DNA from: Vibrio echinoideorum
Lineage (GTDB): Bacteria > Pseudomonadota > Gammaproteobacteria > Enterobacterales > Vibrionaceae
NCBI RefSeq assembly: GCF_024347455.1
Contig: NZ_AP025483.1
Coordinates: forward strand, 2,046,001 to 2,110,000
DNA: 64,000 nt
Reading direction: 5' to 3'
Position numbers and translations under genes: made by a program
Part shown: positions 8,796 through 16,800 of the stretch, piece by piece
Position numbering within the stretch: position 1 is the first letter of the stretch
Layout of the letters: every line of letters begins with the position of its first letter
The notes under the pieces: generated by a model
Told to the model about the DNA's origin: nothing
The model's database searches: none
Seen by the model: only the letters and a program-made list of their open reading frames with translations

Positions 8796-10304
8796 ATGAG
8801 CACTACTTTAGAGTCCGCACATATACAAACAGAGAAGCCTCAAGCCAATGAGGATGAACTCACCTATGAACAACAACATAAACCAAGATCGGAATTTGAT
8901 TCCCGAGAACAGTATCTAGAACACGAATTGCAAATCATGTCGCCTAAGCGCTGGCGTCCAAATTTGCCGTTTAAAGATTATCGATTTGAGATAGAAGATA
9001 CCATCCCAGCGATGGCGGCGACCATTGGTAAAGTGGTTATGGTGGGCGCTATTGCAGCCACCTTTGCTGGGGCTCTCGGATTAAATGAAGACTTCATTCT
9101 AGAAAACGTTCGTTATGAACTCCTCATCGCCTCTGTTTTCATTATTATTTTCTCTGGCTTCCTGTTGCCGACCGCGAACCTCGCAGGTACACACGGTCCA
9201 CTCATCCCGTTAATTCCAATTGTGGTTGCAGCAGGCGGACACCCTATGGCGTTTGGGTTATTGATTGGCGCTTTTGGCCTCATCTTAGCCATCAGTAAAG
9301 GTGGCAGCATGTTGGCTAACCTCACCAGTAAAGGTGTGTGTGGCGGCTTGTTGCTCTACCTTGGCTTTGTTGGAACCGCTTCTCAAGTGAAAAAGCTGTT
9401 CGCTTGGGCTGAGGGAATCGGCATGAGCCACATTGCTTTTGTCGTGATCTTTTGCACCATTATTTTGTACGCATTATTGGAACATTTCCGTAAGCGTTGG
9501 CTAGCTGTACCTCTTAGCTGCTTGCTAGGCGGTACGATTGCATTTGCCATGGGTGCCCCATTCGCTTTCCACACTGAGCCAGGCTTACCTAACATGAACC
9601 CTATGTATTGGTGGGGAGAAGATACAGGTTGGATGTTAGGCCTACCAACGATTGAGCACTTCATGGTGGTATTGCCGTTTGCAATTTTGGCTGTCGCTAT
9701 GTGGTCTCCAGATTTCTTAGGGCATCAAGTATTCCAAAAGATCAGCTACCCAGAGCGTACCGAAAAAGTACATATGAACATCGACGACACCATGACCACG
9801 GCTTCAATTCGTCAAACGTTCGGTTCTCTACTTGGCGGTACTAACTTTACGTCCTCATGGGGTACTTACATCGTACCGGCGGCGATTGCTAAACGCCCTA
9901 TTCCTGCGGGCGCTTTGCTCACAGCTCTGTTCTGTATCATCGCCGCAGTTTGGGGTTACCCGATGGATTTAGCTATCTGGCAACCTGTACTGTGTGTGGC
10001 GCTGATTGTTGGGGTATTTGTTCCATTGCTAGAAGCTGGCATGGAAATGACGCGTGAAGGGAAAACCACCCAATCGGCCGCGATTGTTGTGTTCTCTTCA
10101 GCGCTCGTTAACCCTGCATTTGGCTGGGCTCTCACCATGCTGTTGGATAATTTAGGCTTAGTCGGTTGTAAAGAACGCAGTAGTGAACTGAGTAAAATGA
10201 GCCGTTGGGTGTTGCCTGGCACTATGTTCATTGTGCTAAGTGGTGTGATGGCGTTGGTTGGCCTTCTACCGGGCATACCGGCGATTATCCCAAGTTTTCG
10301 TTAA
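8796..10304 (+). CDS. DUF3360 family membrane protein, putative permease
   Basis: A 502-residue polytopic inner-membrane protein. Residues 1-75 are hydrophilic (EQQHKPRSEFDSREQYLEHE), then about 11-13 hydrophobic segments follow from residue 76 to the end. The sequence fits DUF3360, a family common in Vibrio and Photobacterium that is distantly like SulP/NCS2 permeases. Motifs such as LAGTHGPLIPLIP, GLLIGAFGLILAISKGGSML and SWGTYIVPAAIAKRPIPAGA look like the paired substrate-binding half-helices of that fold. Transported substrate unknown. GAAAGGA precedes the ATG. It stands alone with a terminator after it. Confidence 0.85.
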   Translation: MSTTLESAHIQTEKPQANEDELTYEQQHKPRSEFDSREQYLEHELQIMSPKRWRPNLPFKDYRFEIEDTIPAMAATIGKVVMVGAIAATFAGALGLNEDFILENVRYELLIASVFIIIFSGFLLPTANLAGTHGPLIPLIPIVVAAGGHPMAFGLLIGAFGLILAISKGGSMLANLTSKGVCGGLLLYLGFVGTASQVKKLFAWAEGIGMSHIAFVVIFCTIILYALLEHFRKRWLAVPLSCLLGGTIAFAMGAPFAFHTEPGLPNMNPMYWWGEDTGWMLGLPTIEHFMVVLPFAILAVAMWSPDFLGHQVFQKISYPERTEKVHMNIDDTMTTASIRQTFGSLLGGTNFTSSWGTYIVPAAIAKRPIPAGALLTALFCIIAAVWGYPMDLAIWQPVLCVALIVGVFVPLLEAGMEMTREGKTTQSAAIVVFSSALVNPAFGWALTMLLDNLGLVGCKERSSELSKMSRWVLPGTMFIVLSGVMALVGLLPGIPAIIPSFR

Positions 10305-10418
10305 GCTCTAGATTAGAATAATTGAGTGGTTGCTTCTTTCTGTTGTTAACTTTCAAACTGGATTCGTTATCTGCACTAAAAATTGAAGCTATCGTTGATA
10401 GTCTTTTTGGACAAAAAA

Positions 10419-10447
10419 AAGCCACTTAATGTAAAAAGTGGCTTTTC
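10419..10447 (+). terminator. Rho-independent terminator
   Basis: AAGCCACTT and AAGTGGCTT pair across an 8-10-base loop, with A and T runs on either side; about 115 bases after the DUF3360 stop. It could act on both strands. Confidence 0.8.
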
Positions 10448-11003
10448 TATTTTTCTACAATGTACATATCTTTTCTTTCTTTTACAGTGTTACGGTTTAC
10501 GTTGAAACTTGTTCATTTTCCACTGACGATGTTCCATCAGTTATTAAAGCGTAGTCTAATTGCTAGCCTTGTCAATAAACACGTCGACTCAGATTAACCA
10601 ATCTTTTCTAATATCATCTTCTCCAGCCAGACTGGATTCTGGGTAGCCCAACTCCGTTAAGTCAGTGGCCAAGACTATTGGTGCGGATCACTCACGAGCA
10701 CTATGAACTTGGCTATGACAAATGAGATAACGTGCAAAACCATCGAGGTATGGTAATTCATTGAAATATTGATACTTAATAAAAGGCTGTAGAGACCTTA
10801 CGTAAAGGCATTCACTTTGGGGTTTTGCGGGCTTGAAGTTGATAGAATCGGTTTTGAGCTATACGCTCGTCATTAACAGTACACAAGCCGCTAATAATAC
10901 GCTCGCTGTTAACAAACAGTTGGTTAACTTAGTGTGGTTATAGCTAAGTTTATTTTAAACTGGCACATTATCGAGTCACCATATAAAGAGTTTTAGAGAG
11001 TCA
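10448..11003. other. Intergenic region, nothing recognised
   Basis: About 550 bases with stop codons in all frames. Two similar segments, CGCTCGTCATTAACAG (from 10865) and CGCTCGCTGTTAACAA (from 10902), lie about 37 bases apart. The promoter of the following lipoprotein gene probably lies in the last 80 bases. Confidence 0.35.
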
Positions 11004-12095
11004 ATGATGAACGATACGAAAATTTTCATTAGTGCCATTTTAGTCTTAGTTACTTTATCTGCATGTTCTTCACTCTCGCCTGAATCCTCCCAAAAACCTT
11101 CATTGGTGGATGAGCCAAACCATCATACAAGTAACGGTTATCAGAACCACCCATTTGTAGAAACTGCCGCACCTAAAGGGGGCTTGTTTTATATGCAAAG
11201 AGCATGGGACTCGGTGTTTGTCCCTGATATCCCCGATGGACATCAGCTAACAGAGAAGGAGTCTCTTCAACTTTTAAACTCTATTGAAAGCGATAGTGTT
11301 ACTTGGTTAGGGCATGCAAGTTTTTTGATTACGACCTCTGGAGTGACGATCCTGACTGACCCTTTTTTGTCAAAATTCGCCAGCCCCGTCTCATGGGCCG
11401 GACCAAAAAGGTTTGTTGATTTACCCATACCTATAAATAAATTGCCTCCTATTGATATAGTGATCGTTTCACATAATCATTATGACCACTTGGATGATCA
11501 AACAGTTAGGAAGTTAGAAAACAAAAACAATATTCATGTCGTTGTTCCTTTAGGACTTAAGTCTTTTTTTACCGAACGAGGTTATAACAAGGTTACTGAG
11601 TTAGATTGGGGAAAGTCAGTGTCAGTTTCAGTTTCAGTTTCAGGGATAGAGATAACAGCGGAGCCTTCTGTTCATGATTCAGCAAGAAGTACATCTGATC
11701 ATAATGAAACGTTATGGGCCTCTTGGGTTATTGAAAGTTTACAAAATCGTCTCCTTTTTGTTGGCGATACAGGTTACTCAGAAACCATATTCAATAATGT
11801 CGGTGAGAAATATGGCTCCTTTGATTTTGCTATTTTGCCTATTGGAGCATATGAGCCTAGGGAACTATTGTGGATGTCGCATGCCACACCTGAAGAGGCT
11901 GTCTCTATCGGCATAGATGTTCGCGCAAAAACATTGATTGCTTCTCACTGGGGAACCATTAGCGGTTTATCGGATGAGCCAGCATTTGAACCTCCGATAC
12001 GTTTTAAGAAGGCGGGAAGAGATAGTGGATTTTCTGACAAAAATCTATGGACAATGAAAATTGGTGAAACAAGAGGGATCGCACCAACTAACTAA
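11004..12095 (+). CDS. Lipoprotein with metallo-beta-lactamase fold (UlaG/NAPE-PLD-like)
   Basis: A 363-residue lipoprotein: hydrophobic segment 8-18 and lipobox LSAC with Cys21. The metallo-hydrolase domain starts near residue 95 (SVTWLGHASFLI), has the metal motif HNHYDHLD at about 156-163, then SVHDSAR, the metal-binding FVGDTGYSETIF near 255, and a final ASHWGTI. This layout matches the UlaG/NAPE-PLD-like branch, where LGHAS and HxHxDH are typical. Probably a Zn or Mn hydrolase facing the periplasm; substrate unknown. Codon use is AT-richer than the neighbours. A short Ser-Val tract (TCAGTT units, 11616-11643) lies mid-gene and an AACT microsatellite covers the stop codon. Confidence 0.85.
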   Translation: MMNDTKIFISAILVLVTLSACSSLSPESSQKPSLVDEPNHHTSNGYQNHPFVETAAPKGGLFYMQRAWDSVFVPDIPDGHQLTEKESLQLLNSIESDSVTWLGHASFLITTSGVTILTDPFLSKFASPVSWAGPKRFVDLPIPINKLPPIDIVIVSHNHYDHLDDQTVRKLENKNNIHVVVPLGLKSFFTERGYNKVTELDWGKSVSVSVSVSGIEITAEPSVHDSARSTSDHNETLWASWVIESLQNRLLFVGDTGYSETIFNNVGEKYGSFDFAILPIGAYEPRELLWMSHATPEEAVSIGIDVRAKTLIASHWGTISGLSDEPAFEPPIRFKKAGRDSGFSDKNLWTMKIGETRGIAPTN

Positions 12096-12113
12096 CTAAC
12101 TAACTAACTAACT
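12086..12113 (+). repeat. Tetranucleotide repeat AACT x7 across a stop codon
   Basis: Seven AACT units run from the last codons of the lipoprotein gene past its stop. Any frame of AACT reaches TAA within four codons, so changing the repeat number would hardly change the protein. Confidence 0.9.
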
Positions 12114-12175
12114 ACATTGCCCTACCAAAGATAATCCGTCATTTACTAAATTAGGAATTTCACAAACTAATTTTG

Positions 12176-12247
12176 TTCAATTCCTCCCCTTTCTCATTAC
12201 CAACAAGAGATTAGAGATGTCAATCAAGGGGAGATCAGTAGGGGATT
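12176..12247. repeat. Intergenic repeat R, copy A
   Basis: About 72 bases closely matching 14970-15042, with outer arms CTCCCCTT/AAGGGGAG and a conserved middle ACCAACAAGAGATT. It looks like a Vibrio palindromic intergenic repeat. Together with the following hydrolase tail it forms one side of a direct repeat around the MFS operon. Confidence 0.75.
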
Positions 12248-12290
12248 GTTATTCGAACCATTACAACTATCCTTTAACAACTACAACGCC

Positions 12291-12402
12291 CTACTTCACT
12301 GACTTAAACGCTTTCATCAACGTTGTGTTGAACTGTTCTGATTGCTCTAGCATTGGGAAGTTGCCTGAGTCTTCAACGTAGTAAATACTGTAGTTTCGAT
12401 GA
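12291..12402 (-). pseudogene. 3' fragment of an alpha/beta-hydrolase gene, copy 1
   Basis: The DNA aligns with the last about 110 bases of the full hydrolase gene at 15837-16709, including the stop codon. The following 25 bases (12265-12290) also match its downstream region (ACAACTATCCTTT). Homology ends at the stop codon of the MFS gene at 12409. Nothing upstream of the last about 35 codons survives, so it is a remnant and not expressed as an enzyme. Confidence 0.85.
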
Positions 12403-12408
12403 GTGTCA

Positions 12409-13596
12409 CTATTGTTTCTGTAGCTTATCGAATCCATTAATCCGCTGATGAAGCTGCGTGCCCATAGTCAACGATACCAAGAGGCTAATCAAAGCAATAA
12501 TTGATCCTGTAACAAACACCCATTGATAACCAGACATCCAGATGATTCCCAACAAAAAGGGTAGGAACACCGCTGCAATATGGTTGATAGTGAATGACAA
12601 ACTCGCCGTTGAAGCCACTTCATCTTCCCTAATTGTCTTTTTAAAGTAGGTGTTTAAAGCTATGGCAAAACTAAAAATGATACTGTCGATAACATACAAC
12701 CCCGCAGCCGCATAATGATCATCCACAAATGCGTAAGATAGGAATACCAACACTAACGCGGCATACTCAATGATCAAAGCTAGCCTCTCTCCTACTCGAT
12801 CGATAAATTTCCCAACATAAGGTAGAGCAAGCGTCGCGGCTAAGCTGGATACCATAAATAAAGCGGCCATCATCGCAATCGTATATTGAAATTTGGTCAC
12901 CATCAGTAAGCCAGCAAAGGCCACAAAGATCTGTCTTCTTGCCCCACTCAAAAAGGTAAGAATGTAATAGGTCGTGTATTCACGTCGGACAATGAGTTTA
13001 GTGTGTTGTTTAACCTTTGTTTGAGTATTTTTAAATGTGACTAAGTAAACCGCTAGCCAGAAACATATTGCTCCACAAGTAAAGAAAATGACCTTATCTG
13101 AAACGTCAAAAAGATAGCTCACGACCATAATGCACAGAAAAGTCACCATCGAGAAAAACGAGGCAGCAGAGCGAATTTTTCCCATTGATTCACTAAAGTT
13201 CTCGGTCGCTAACAACTGTGTTGAGAGTGATTTGTTCACCGCTTCTAAATAATGAAAGCCAATAGACATGATCGTTGTGCTGAAATAGAAGCCATAAATC
13301 GAAGGCAAATACCCAGTCACGGCAACACCTAGCCCTAATGTTGCAACCGACAATACCGCGACTCTTTGTTCTGAAGCGATGAACAACAGAAACAAAACAG
13401 TAAATGAGAGCAAGCCTGGGATTTCCCTAACACTCTGCAATACACCCACATCAGCCCCGGTCATACCAATAGTGTCGACAGCGAAGTTATTCATCACGAC
13501 TCGCCATCCAGTATTCGCTATCACTGACGAGATAGCGATGATAACCAACATCGCGAATGAGCTCCGCGATGTTAAAACCCTAAGCCAGAGAGTCAT
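12409..13596 (-). CDS. MFS transporter, possible product exporter
   Basis: A 395-residue major facilitator superfamily protein with 12 predicted membrane segments in two halves. The cytoplasmic loop near 195-215 (KNTQTKVKQHTKLIVRREY) divides them. Conserved MFS features include the YVGKFIDRVGERLAL loop in the second half. The start lies directly next to the stop of the ferritin-like gene with no gap (13596/13597), so the two are translated together. Substrate unknown. Given its place after a peptide gene and an oxidase-like gene, export of, or self-protection against, the product is a reasonable inference; uptake is also possible. Its 3' end abuts the hydrolase remnant. Confidence 0.85.
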   Translation of the reverse strand: MTLWLRVLTSRSSFAMLVIIAISSVIANTGWRVVMNNFAVDTIGMTGADVGVLQSVREIPGLLSFTVLFLLFIASEQRVAVLSVATLGLGVAVTGYLPSIYGFYFSTTIMSIGFHYLEAVNKSLSTQLLATENFSESMGKIRSAASFFSMVTFLCIMVVSYLFDVSDKVIFFTCGAICFWLAVYLVTFKNTQTKVKQHTKLIVRREYTTYYILTFLSGARRQIFVAFAGLLMVTKFQYTIAMMAALFMVSSLAATLALPYVGKFIDRVGERLALIIEYAALVLVFLSYAFVDDHYAAAGLYVIDSIIFSFAIALNTYFKKTIREDEVASTASLSFTINHIAAVFLPFLLGIIWMSGYQWVFVTGSIIALISLLVSLTMGTQLHQRINGFDKLQKQ

Positions 13597-14328
13597 TTAA
13601 GCCGCCGATTCTAAAAGAAAATCTTGAATATGATCGCGCATGAATAAAGCCATCGAAGAGAGGTCTTCCCATGTTTCTTTATTCGTGTGGGTAATGCACT
13701 CAACAAAAACTTTGCTTAAGTGTGGCTCAGCATGTAGCCAACGACTGACATATTTCCCGGTGTAACACACATGCTGCATTTCATCTTCTAAGATTTTTTG
13801 AATCGTTGGACGCATTTGTTTCATGTAATCATCGTCAGACTCATCGATGATCGCCAAATGCAGTAACAGTAAACGCCACGAACGTATTTCAATAGAATGA
13901 ACCCTAAAGAGGAATGTCTTGAGCTCATCGTCAAAGTTCATGACTTTATCTAACTCATATTGAACTTCATGTTCATGCGTTTCTGTCTCGTACCCAGTAA
14001 AAGGGATAAGGCTGGCAAACAACGTAGAATGATTCATTTCATCGTTATAGTGACGCAACATAAGCGGCCTTAATTCATCATCTGCATACCGCTCTGCGAT
14101 CATTCGTAACCTTGCCGCACCTTTAGCCTCATCGATTGCATTGTGCAAAAGGTAGTAAGCCATCATCTTTTTATTTTGAAAAATAGTTCGAGCCAAACCA
14201 TTCATCATCTCAGAAGTGAAAGACAAATCAGATACTAAATATTTCTCGATGCAATCCTTGTACTCTTTTGAAAGACTCACACCTTGAGTATCGAATAAAC
14301 CATAGAGACTGTTTTGTATATTATTCAT
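13597..14328 (-). CDS. Ferritin-like di-iron protein, putative oxygenase
   Basis: A 243-residue all-helical protein with the complete carboxylate-bridged di-iron set: Glu67 (DEAKGA), Glu97-x-x-His100 (DEMNH), Glu147 (IEIRS) and Glu183-x-x-His186 (DEMQH). Spacing fits the ferritin-like superfamily, which includes ribonucleotide reductase R2, bacterial N-oxygenases and many small-molecule oxidases. No signal peptide. Length is well above plain ferritins (about 160-170) and lacks ferritin signatures, so an O2-dependent modifying enzyme is more likely than iron storage. AAGGAA precedes the ATG. It lies between a 47-residue peptide gene and an MFS gene. The exact subfamily is not recognised. Confidence 0.8.
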   Translation of the reverse strand: MNNIQNSLYGLFDTQGVSLSKEYKDCIEKYLVSDLSFTSEMMNGLARTIFQNKKMMAYYLLHNAIDEAKGAARLRMIAERYADDELRPLMLRHYNDEMNHSTLFASLIPFTGYETETHEHEVQYELDKVMNFDDELKTFLFRVHSIEIRSWRLLLLHLAIIDESDDDYMKQMRPTIQKILEDEMQHVCYTGKYVSRWLHAEPHLSKVFVECITHTNKETWEDLSSMALFMRDHIQDFLLESAA

Positions 14329-14360
14329 AAACCATTCCTTTCCTCAGCATACATCTTCAA

Positions 14361-14380
14361 TAAAGCACTCTCTCGAGTGC
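14361..14380 (-). terminator. Attenuator-like hairpin between peptide gene and di-iron gene
   Basis: Read on the minus strand, GCACTC-GAGA-GAGTGC is followed by TTTA, 24 bases after the peptide stop codon. A weak terminator here would give more peptide mRNA than enzyme mRNA, as is common behind RiPP precursor genes. Function is inferred. Confidence 0.55.
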
Positions 14381-14403
14381 CTTATCGAGAGGGAGCAAGC
14401 TAG

Positions 14404-14547
14404 TTAGCGAGACTCTTTCTTGTGGTGTTCTGACGGGGCTGGATTCGGTTCAAAGGCAGCATTTGATCGCACCAGTCTTGGAGGTTGGTTAGAGATATCT
14501 TGCTTCTTAAGTTTTAACGATAAAGCCGTTCTTAGTTTTCCGTTCAT
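14404..14547 (-). CDS. 47-residue peptide, possible precursor peptide
   Basis: A short gene starting at ATG 14547 with GAGGAT six bases upstream; a longer frame from 14622 has no such site. The peptide begins MNGKLRTALSLKLKKQD, has a basic amphipathic N-terminal half, then a Pro/Asn/Ser-rich half (NQPPRLVR, FEPNPAPSEHH) ending KKESR. It has no cysteine, no signal peptide and no membrane segment. It lies 75 bases upstream of a ferritin-like enzyme gene and an MFS gene on the same strand, with a hairpin in between. This is the layout of a leader-plus-core RiPP precursor, but no known precursor family is recognised. It could also be a small accessory subunit. Confidence 0.6.
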   Translation of the reverse strand: MNGKLRTALSLKLKKQDISNQPPRLVRSNAAFEPNPAPSEHHKKESR

Positions 14548-14968
14548 ATTCAGATCCTCAAAATAATGGAATGTTCTGGGCTTGGTAACGATATGCAACA
14601 AAGATAAAGAACACTGAGACAATACAGCTCGTTAACAAATTGTTACACGATCATTTTTAGAATGTTATTTTTTGGGATTAGTAAGTATTCAGAGAGCTTT
14701 TACTTCTTTGAGAAATTCATTGGAGATTATTATTTGTCGCTGACGATGATGTACAAATCAGGTCTGTACCAGTTGGATTGAATAACAAGTAAAACGAAGC
14801 CGCGGACTTATCGCTGTTAATGAAATCCCGTGGAACGATTCTAGTAAACCAAATCCTCCCCCCTCTAGCTCCCCCTCAAATGCAGTTCACCGAGCTCATT
14901 AGATTAACGTTCGAGGGGGAGAACATTCTTTGGCGCTGAACATATAACTGTACTTGTCACGATCGGTA
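14548..14968. other. Intergenic region upstream of the peptide operon
   Basis: No gene found. It should hold the minus-strand promoter of the peptide operon. It contains an inverted repeat at 14869-14921 (see next entry). Confidence 0.4.
14869..14921. repeat. Inverted repeat with 9-bp arms
   Basis: CTCCCCCTC (14869-14877) and GAGGGGGAG (14913-14921) are perfect complements separated by 35 bases. It resembles the C-run/G-run style of repeat R nearby and is probably another intergenic palindromic repeat. Confidence 0.7.
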
Positions 14969-14969
14969 T

Positions 14970-15042
14970 TCAGTTCCTCCCCTTTCCCCGTTACCAACAA
15001 GAGATTGGAGATGTAAACCAAGGGGAGGTTAGGAGGGGATTA
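14970..15042. repeat. Intergenic repeat R, copy B
   Basis: Direct-orientation match to 12176-12247, again followed by a hydrolase 3' fragment. The two repeat-plus-fragment blocks flank the 2.6-kb MFS/ferritin-like/peptide segment. Confidence 0.75.
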
Positions 15043-15068
15043 TCAGCCTATTCTCACGTGCAACCGCC

Positions 15069-15206
15069 CTACTTCACTGACTGCACCGCTTTCATCAACG
15101 TTGTGTTGAATTGCTGTGATTGCTCAAGCATTGGGAAGAGACCTGAGTCTTCAATGTAGTAAATGCTGTAGTCCTTGATGTGTTTCTTGTTCGCTCCTAA
15201 ATCTGT
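15069..15206 (-). pseudogene. 3' fragment of an alpha/beta-hydrolase gene, copy 2
   Basis: Aligns with about the last 138 bases of the full hydrolase gene at 15837-16709, from the stop codon up to the TTCGCTTCTGAATCCGT region, then loses homology. It keeps the WPTDSEANKKH-region tail but no catalytic serine. A non-functional remnant just upstream of the small gene at 15277. Confidence 0.85.
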
Positions 15207-15276
15207 CAATCTCGGAATTTCTTGCTAAAAAGGTAGAAAAGTTTATGGTATTTTTTAGGCAAACTTGAGAATCGAT

Positions 15277-15534
15277 ATGTCATTGCAGAAAAAACAATCC
15301 AAAGTATCACTGAACATCAAAATCTCATCAGACTTAGATGTTCGTCTTAAACGAGCGAGAAAAGCAGCGCGTGAACAAGGCTTAATGTTCAACGTATCTC
15401 AAGAAGTTGAAAAGTTTCTTGAGAAGGAAATAAAGAAAGTGGAACGCCAGCTATCAATCGATGAAGAGATTAAGAATAACCTCGAGGATCTTGGTGGGCT
15501 TAATATAGATAAAATGATGAAATCAATGGATTAA
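15277..15534 (+). CDS. Small charged protein, ribbon-helix-helix/antitoxin-like
   Basis: An 85-residue basic and acidic protein. Residues 9-35 (SKVSLNIKISSDLDVRLKRARKAAREQG) read as a short beta-strand followed by a helix with the pattern of a ribbon-helix-helix DNA-binding domain. The rest is helical and highly charged (EVEKFLEKEIKKVERQL), possibly a coiled coil. The ATG at 15277 is preferred over TTG at 15265, though no strong ribosome-binding site is seen for either. No toxin gene is evident beside it; the next gene is a small membrane protein. Antitoxin or plasmid-type regulator is only a possibility. Confidence 0.55.
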   Translation: MSLQKKQSKVSLNIKISSDLDVRLKRARKAAREQGLMFNVSQEVEKFLEKEIKKVERQLSIDEEIKNNLEDLGGLNIDKMMKSMD

Positions 15535-15593
15535 TCAAAACACTAACATATTGATTAAAATGAATTTAAAAATGACAAAGCGTGGAGATGATT

Positions 15594-15716
15594 ATGGGCA
15601 CAATAATTGGACTGTTAATTTTGGCTGGTATCAGTGTATTCCTAAAGCGTCAAACGGGGCTTCATTTGCATGAGTGGATTGCAAAAAAATATAAAGAATC
15701 TCAAGACAAAAAATAA
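15594..15716 (+). CDS. Small single-pass membrane protein, 40 residues
   Basis: A short gene with GGAG seven bases before the ATG at 15594. The product begins MGTIIGLLILAGISVFLKR, a single hydrophobic helix of about 16 residues, followed by a basic tail (KKYKESQDKK). It lies 59 bases after the RHH-like gene on the same strand and before a terminator. Function unknown; size and shape recall small membrane regulators or type I toxins, without further evidence. Confidence 0.5.
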   Translation: MGTIIGLLILAGISVFLKRQTGLHLHEWIAKKYKESQDKK

Positions 15717-15760
15717 TGGACTCTATCAGAGCGACAGATTCCATCGATTTGACTTAAAAA

Positions 15761-15795
15761 ACTAAGGCCCCGTAAACGCGAGGCCTTAGTTTTAT
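15761..15795. terminator. Bidirectional terminator
   Basis: ACTAAGGCC (15761-15769) pairs with GGCCTTAGT (15782-15790), with A-run before and TTTT after. It serves the small plus-strand genes and the minus-strand hydrolase gene. Confidence 0.8.
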
Positions 15796-15836
15796 CTATC
15801 TAACGGGTACAACTATCCTTTATCAACTACAGCGCC

Positions 15837-16709
15837 CTACTTCACTGACTTAACCGCTTTCATCAATGTTGCGTTGAACTGCTGTGGTTGATCAAGCATT
15901 GGGAAATGGCCTGAGTCTTCAATGTAGTAAATGCTGTAATCCTTGATATGTTTCTTGTTCGCTTCTGAATCCGTTGGCCATAGGCGAGCGTTAACCAAGA
16001 TTACTGGCACGTTCACGCTCTCATACACGTGGTGTGCTTCGCCTGTTACATATTGGCCTAGATAATGGCGGAACTGGTTTATCGCGATAGCTGGCGGTGC
16101 TGATGTCATGTCTTGCGTTACCCAGTTAAGTAAATCTGCGTCTACGTCTTTTGGTAGCGAGTCTTTAACGAACATAGTAATGCCCGCTTGGAAGTCTACT
16201 TCAAACGGTTTGGTCATTGCATCTAGATCGCTTTGTGAAACCGCGAGTGAAACATTTTGCGATGTATCGACACCAATAATGCCCTTCACTCTTTTCGGCA
16301 TCAGTTTAACCGCTTCTGCAATAACACCACCTGCCATCGAATGACCAACTAAGATGACGGATTCGAGTTGTTCTTTCTCGATGACGGCTTTGATGTCTTC
16401 AGCGAATGCAACCATGGTGTACTCTTCGCGGTTGAATGATGAGTTACCGTGTCCTGCCAAGTCCATGGTGATCACTTGATACTTCTCTGAAAACTCACTC
16501 ACTTGGTTTTGCCACAGCCTGCTGTCTAAACTCCAGCCGTGAATGAAGATTAGTGCCGTCTCCCCACTACCACTTTTGCCATACGCAATTTTCTCACCAT
16601 CGTGAGATATCGCAATACCGTACTTAACCATAGAATCGTGAGCCATGGCACTCATGCTACCAAGCGTCATGACTACCAAGAGTGTGATGTTTAGAATTAA
16701 ACGTTTCAT
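15837..16709 (-). CDS. Exported alpha/beta-hydrolase
   Basis: A 290-residue alpha/beta-hydrolase with an N-terminal signal peptide (residues 1-23, ending AMA). The nucleophile elbow is VGHSMAGG with Ser124, the oxyanion strand is FIHGWSLDSRLW near 55-66, and the catalytic His is in DSGHFPMLDQPQQF near 268; the acid is probably in NARLWPTD. Periplasmic or secreted esterase, lipase or peptidase; substrate unknown. This is the only complete copy: 3' fragments lie at 12291 and 15069 and a 5' fragment with its promoter at 25936-26181, so the gene has been a repeated site of rearrangement. Confidence 0.88.
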   Translation of the reverse strand: MKRLILNITLLVVMTLGSMSAMAHDSMVKYGIAISHDGEKIAYGKSGSGETALIFIHGWSLDSRLWQNQVSEFSEKYQVITMDLAGHGNSSFNREEYTMVAFAEDIKAVIEKEQLESVILVGHSMAGGVIAEAVKLMPKRVKGIIGVDTSQNVSLAVSQSDLDAMTKPFEVDFQAGITMFVKDSLPKDVDADLLNWVTQDMTSAPPAIAINQFRHYLGQYVTGEAHHVYESVNVPVILVNARLWPTDSEANKKHIKDYSIYYIEDSGHFPMLDQPQQFNATLMKAVKSVK

Positions 16710-16769
16710 AGTGTCTCTCTACTTACTTTAAAGGGTACACAAAAAGCGCCCCTCTCAATCAATATAGTC

Positions 16770-16800
16770 ACTATAAAGTGTGAAGCTTTAGACGGGTCAA
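16770..16800 (-). promoter_or_regulatory. Promoter of the alpha/beta-hydrolase
   Basis: On the minus strand a TTGACC (16795-16800) is followed after 17 bases by TTTATA or after 19 bases by TATAGT, the latter part of the palindrome TATAGTGACTATA. The whole segment is conserved at 26147-26179 before the broken second copy. A MerR-type 19-base spacer is possible but not shown. Confidence 0.55.

Noticed and set aside
13597..14328. Bacterioferritin or iron-storage protein
   Set aside because: Too long, lacks ferritin pore and haem motifs, and sits with a peptide and an MFS gene.
12176..16709. Integron cassette array
   Set aside because: Repeats R do not contain the GTTRRRY/RYYYAAC core sites, and the repeated part includes gene ends rather than recombination sites.
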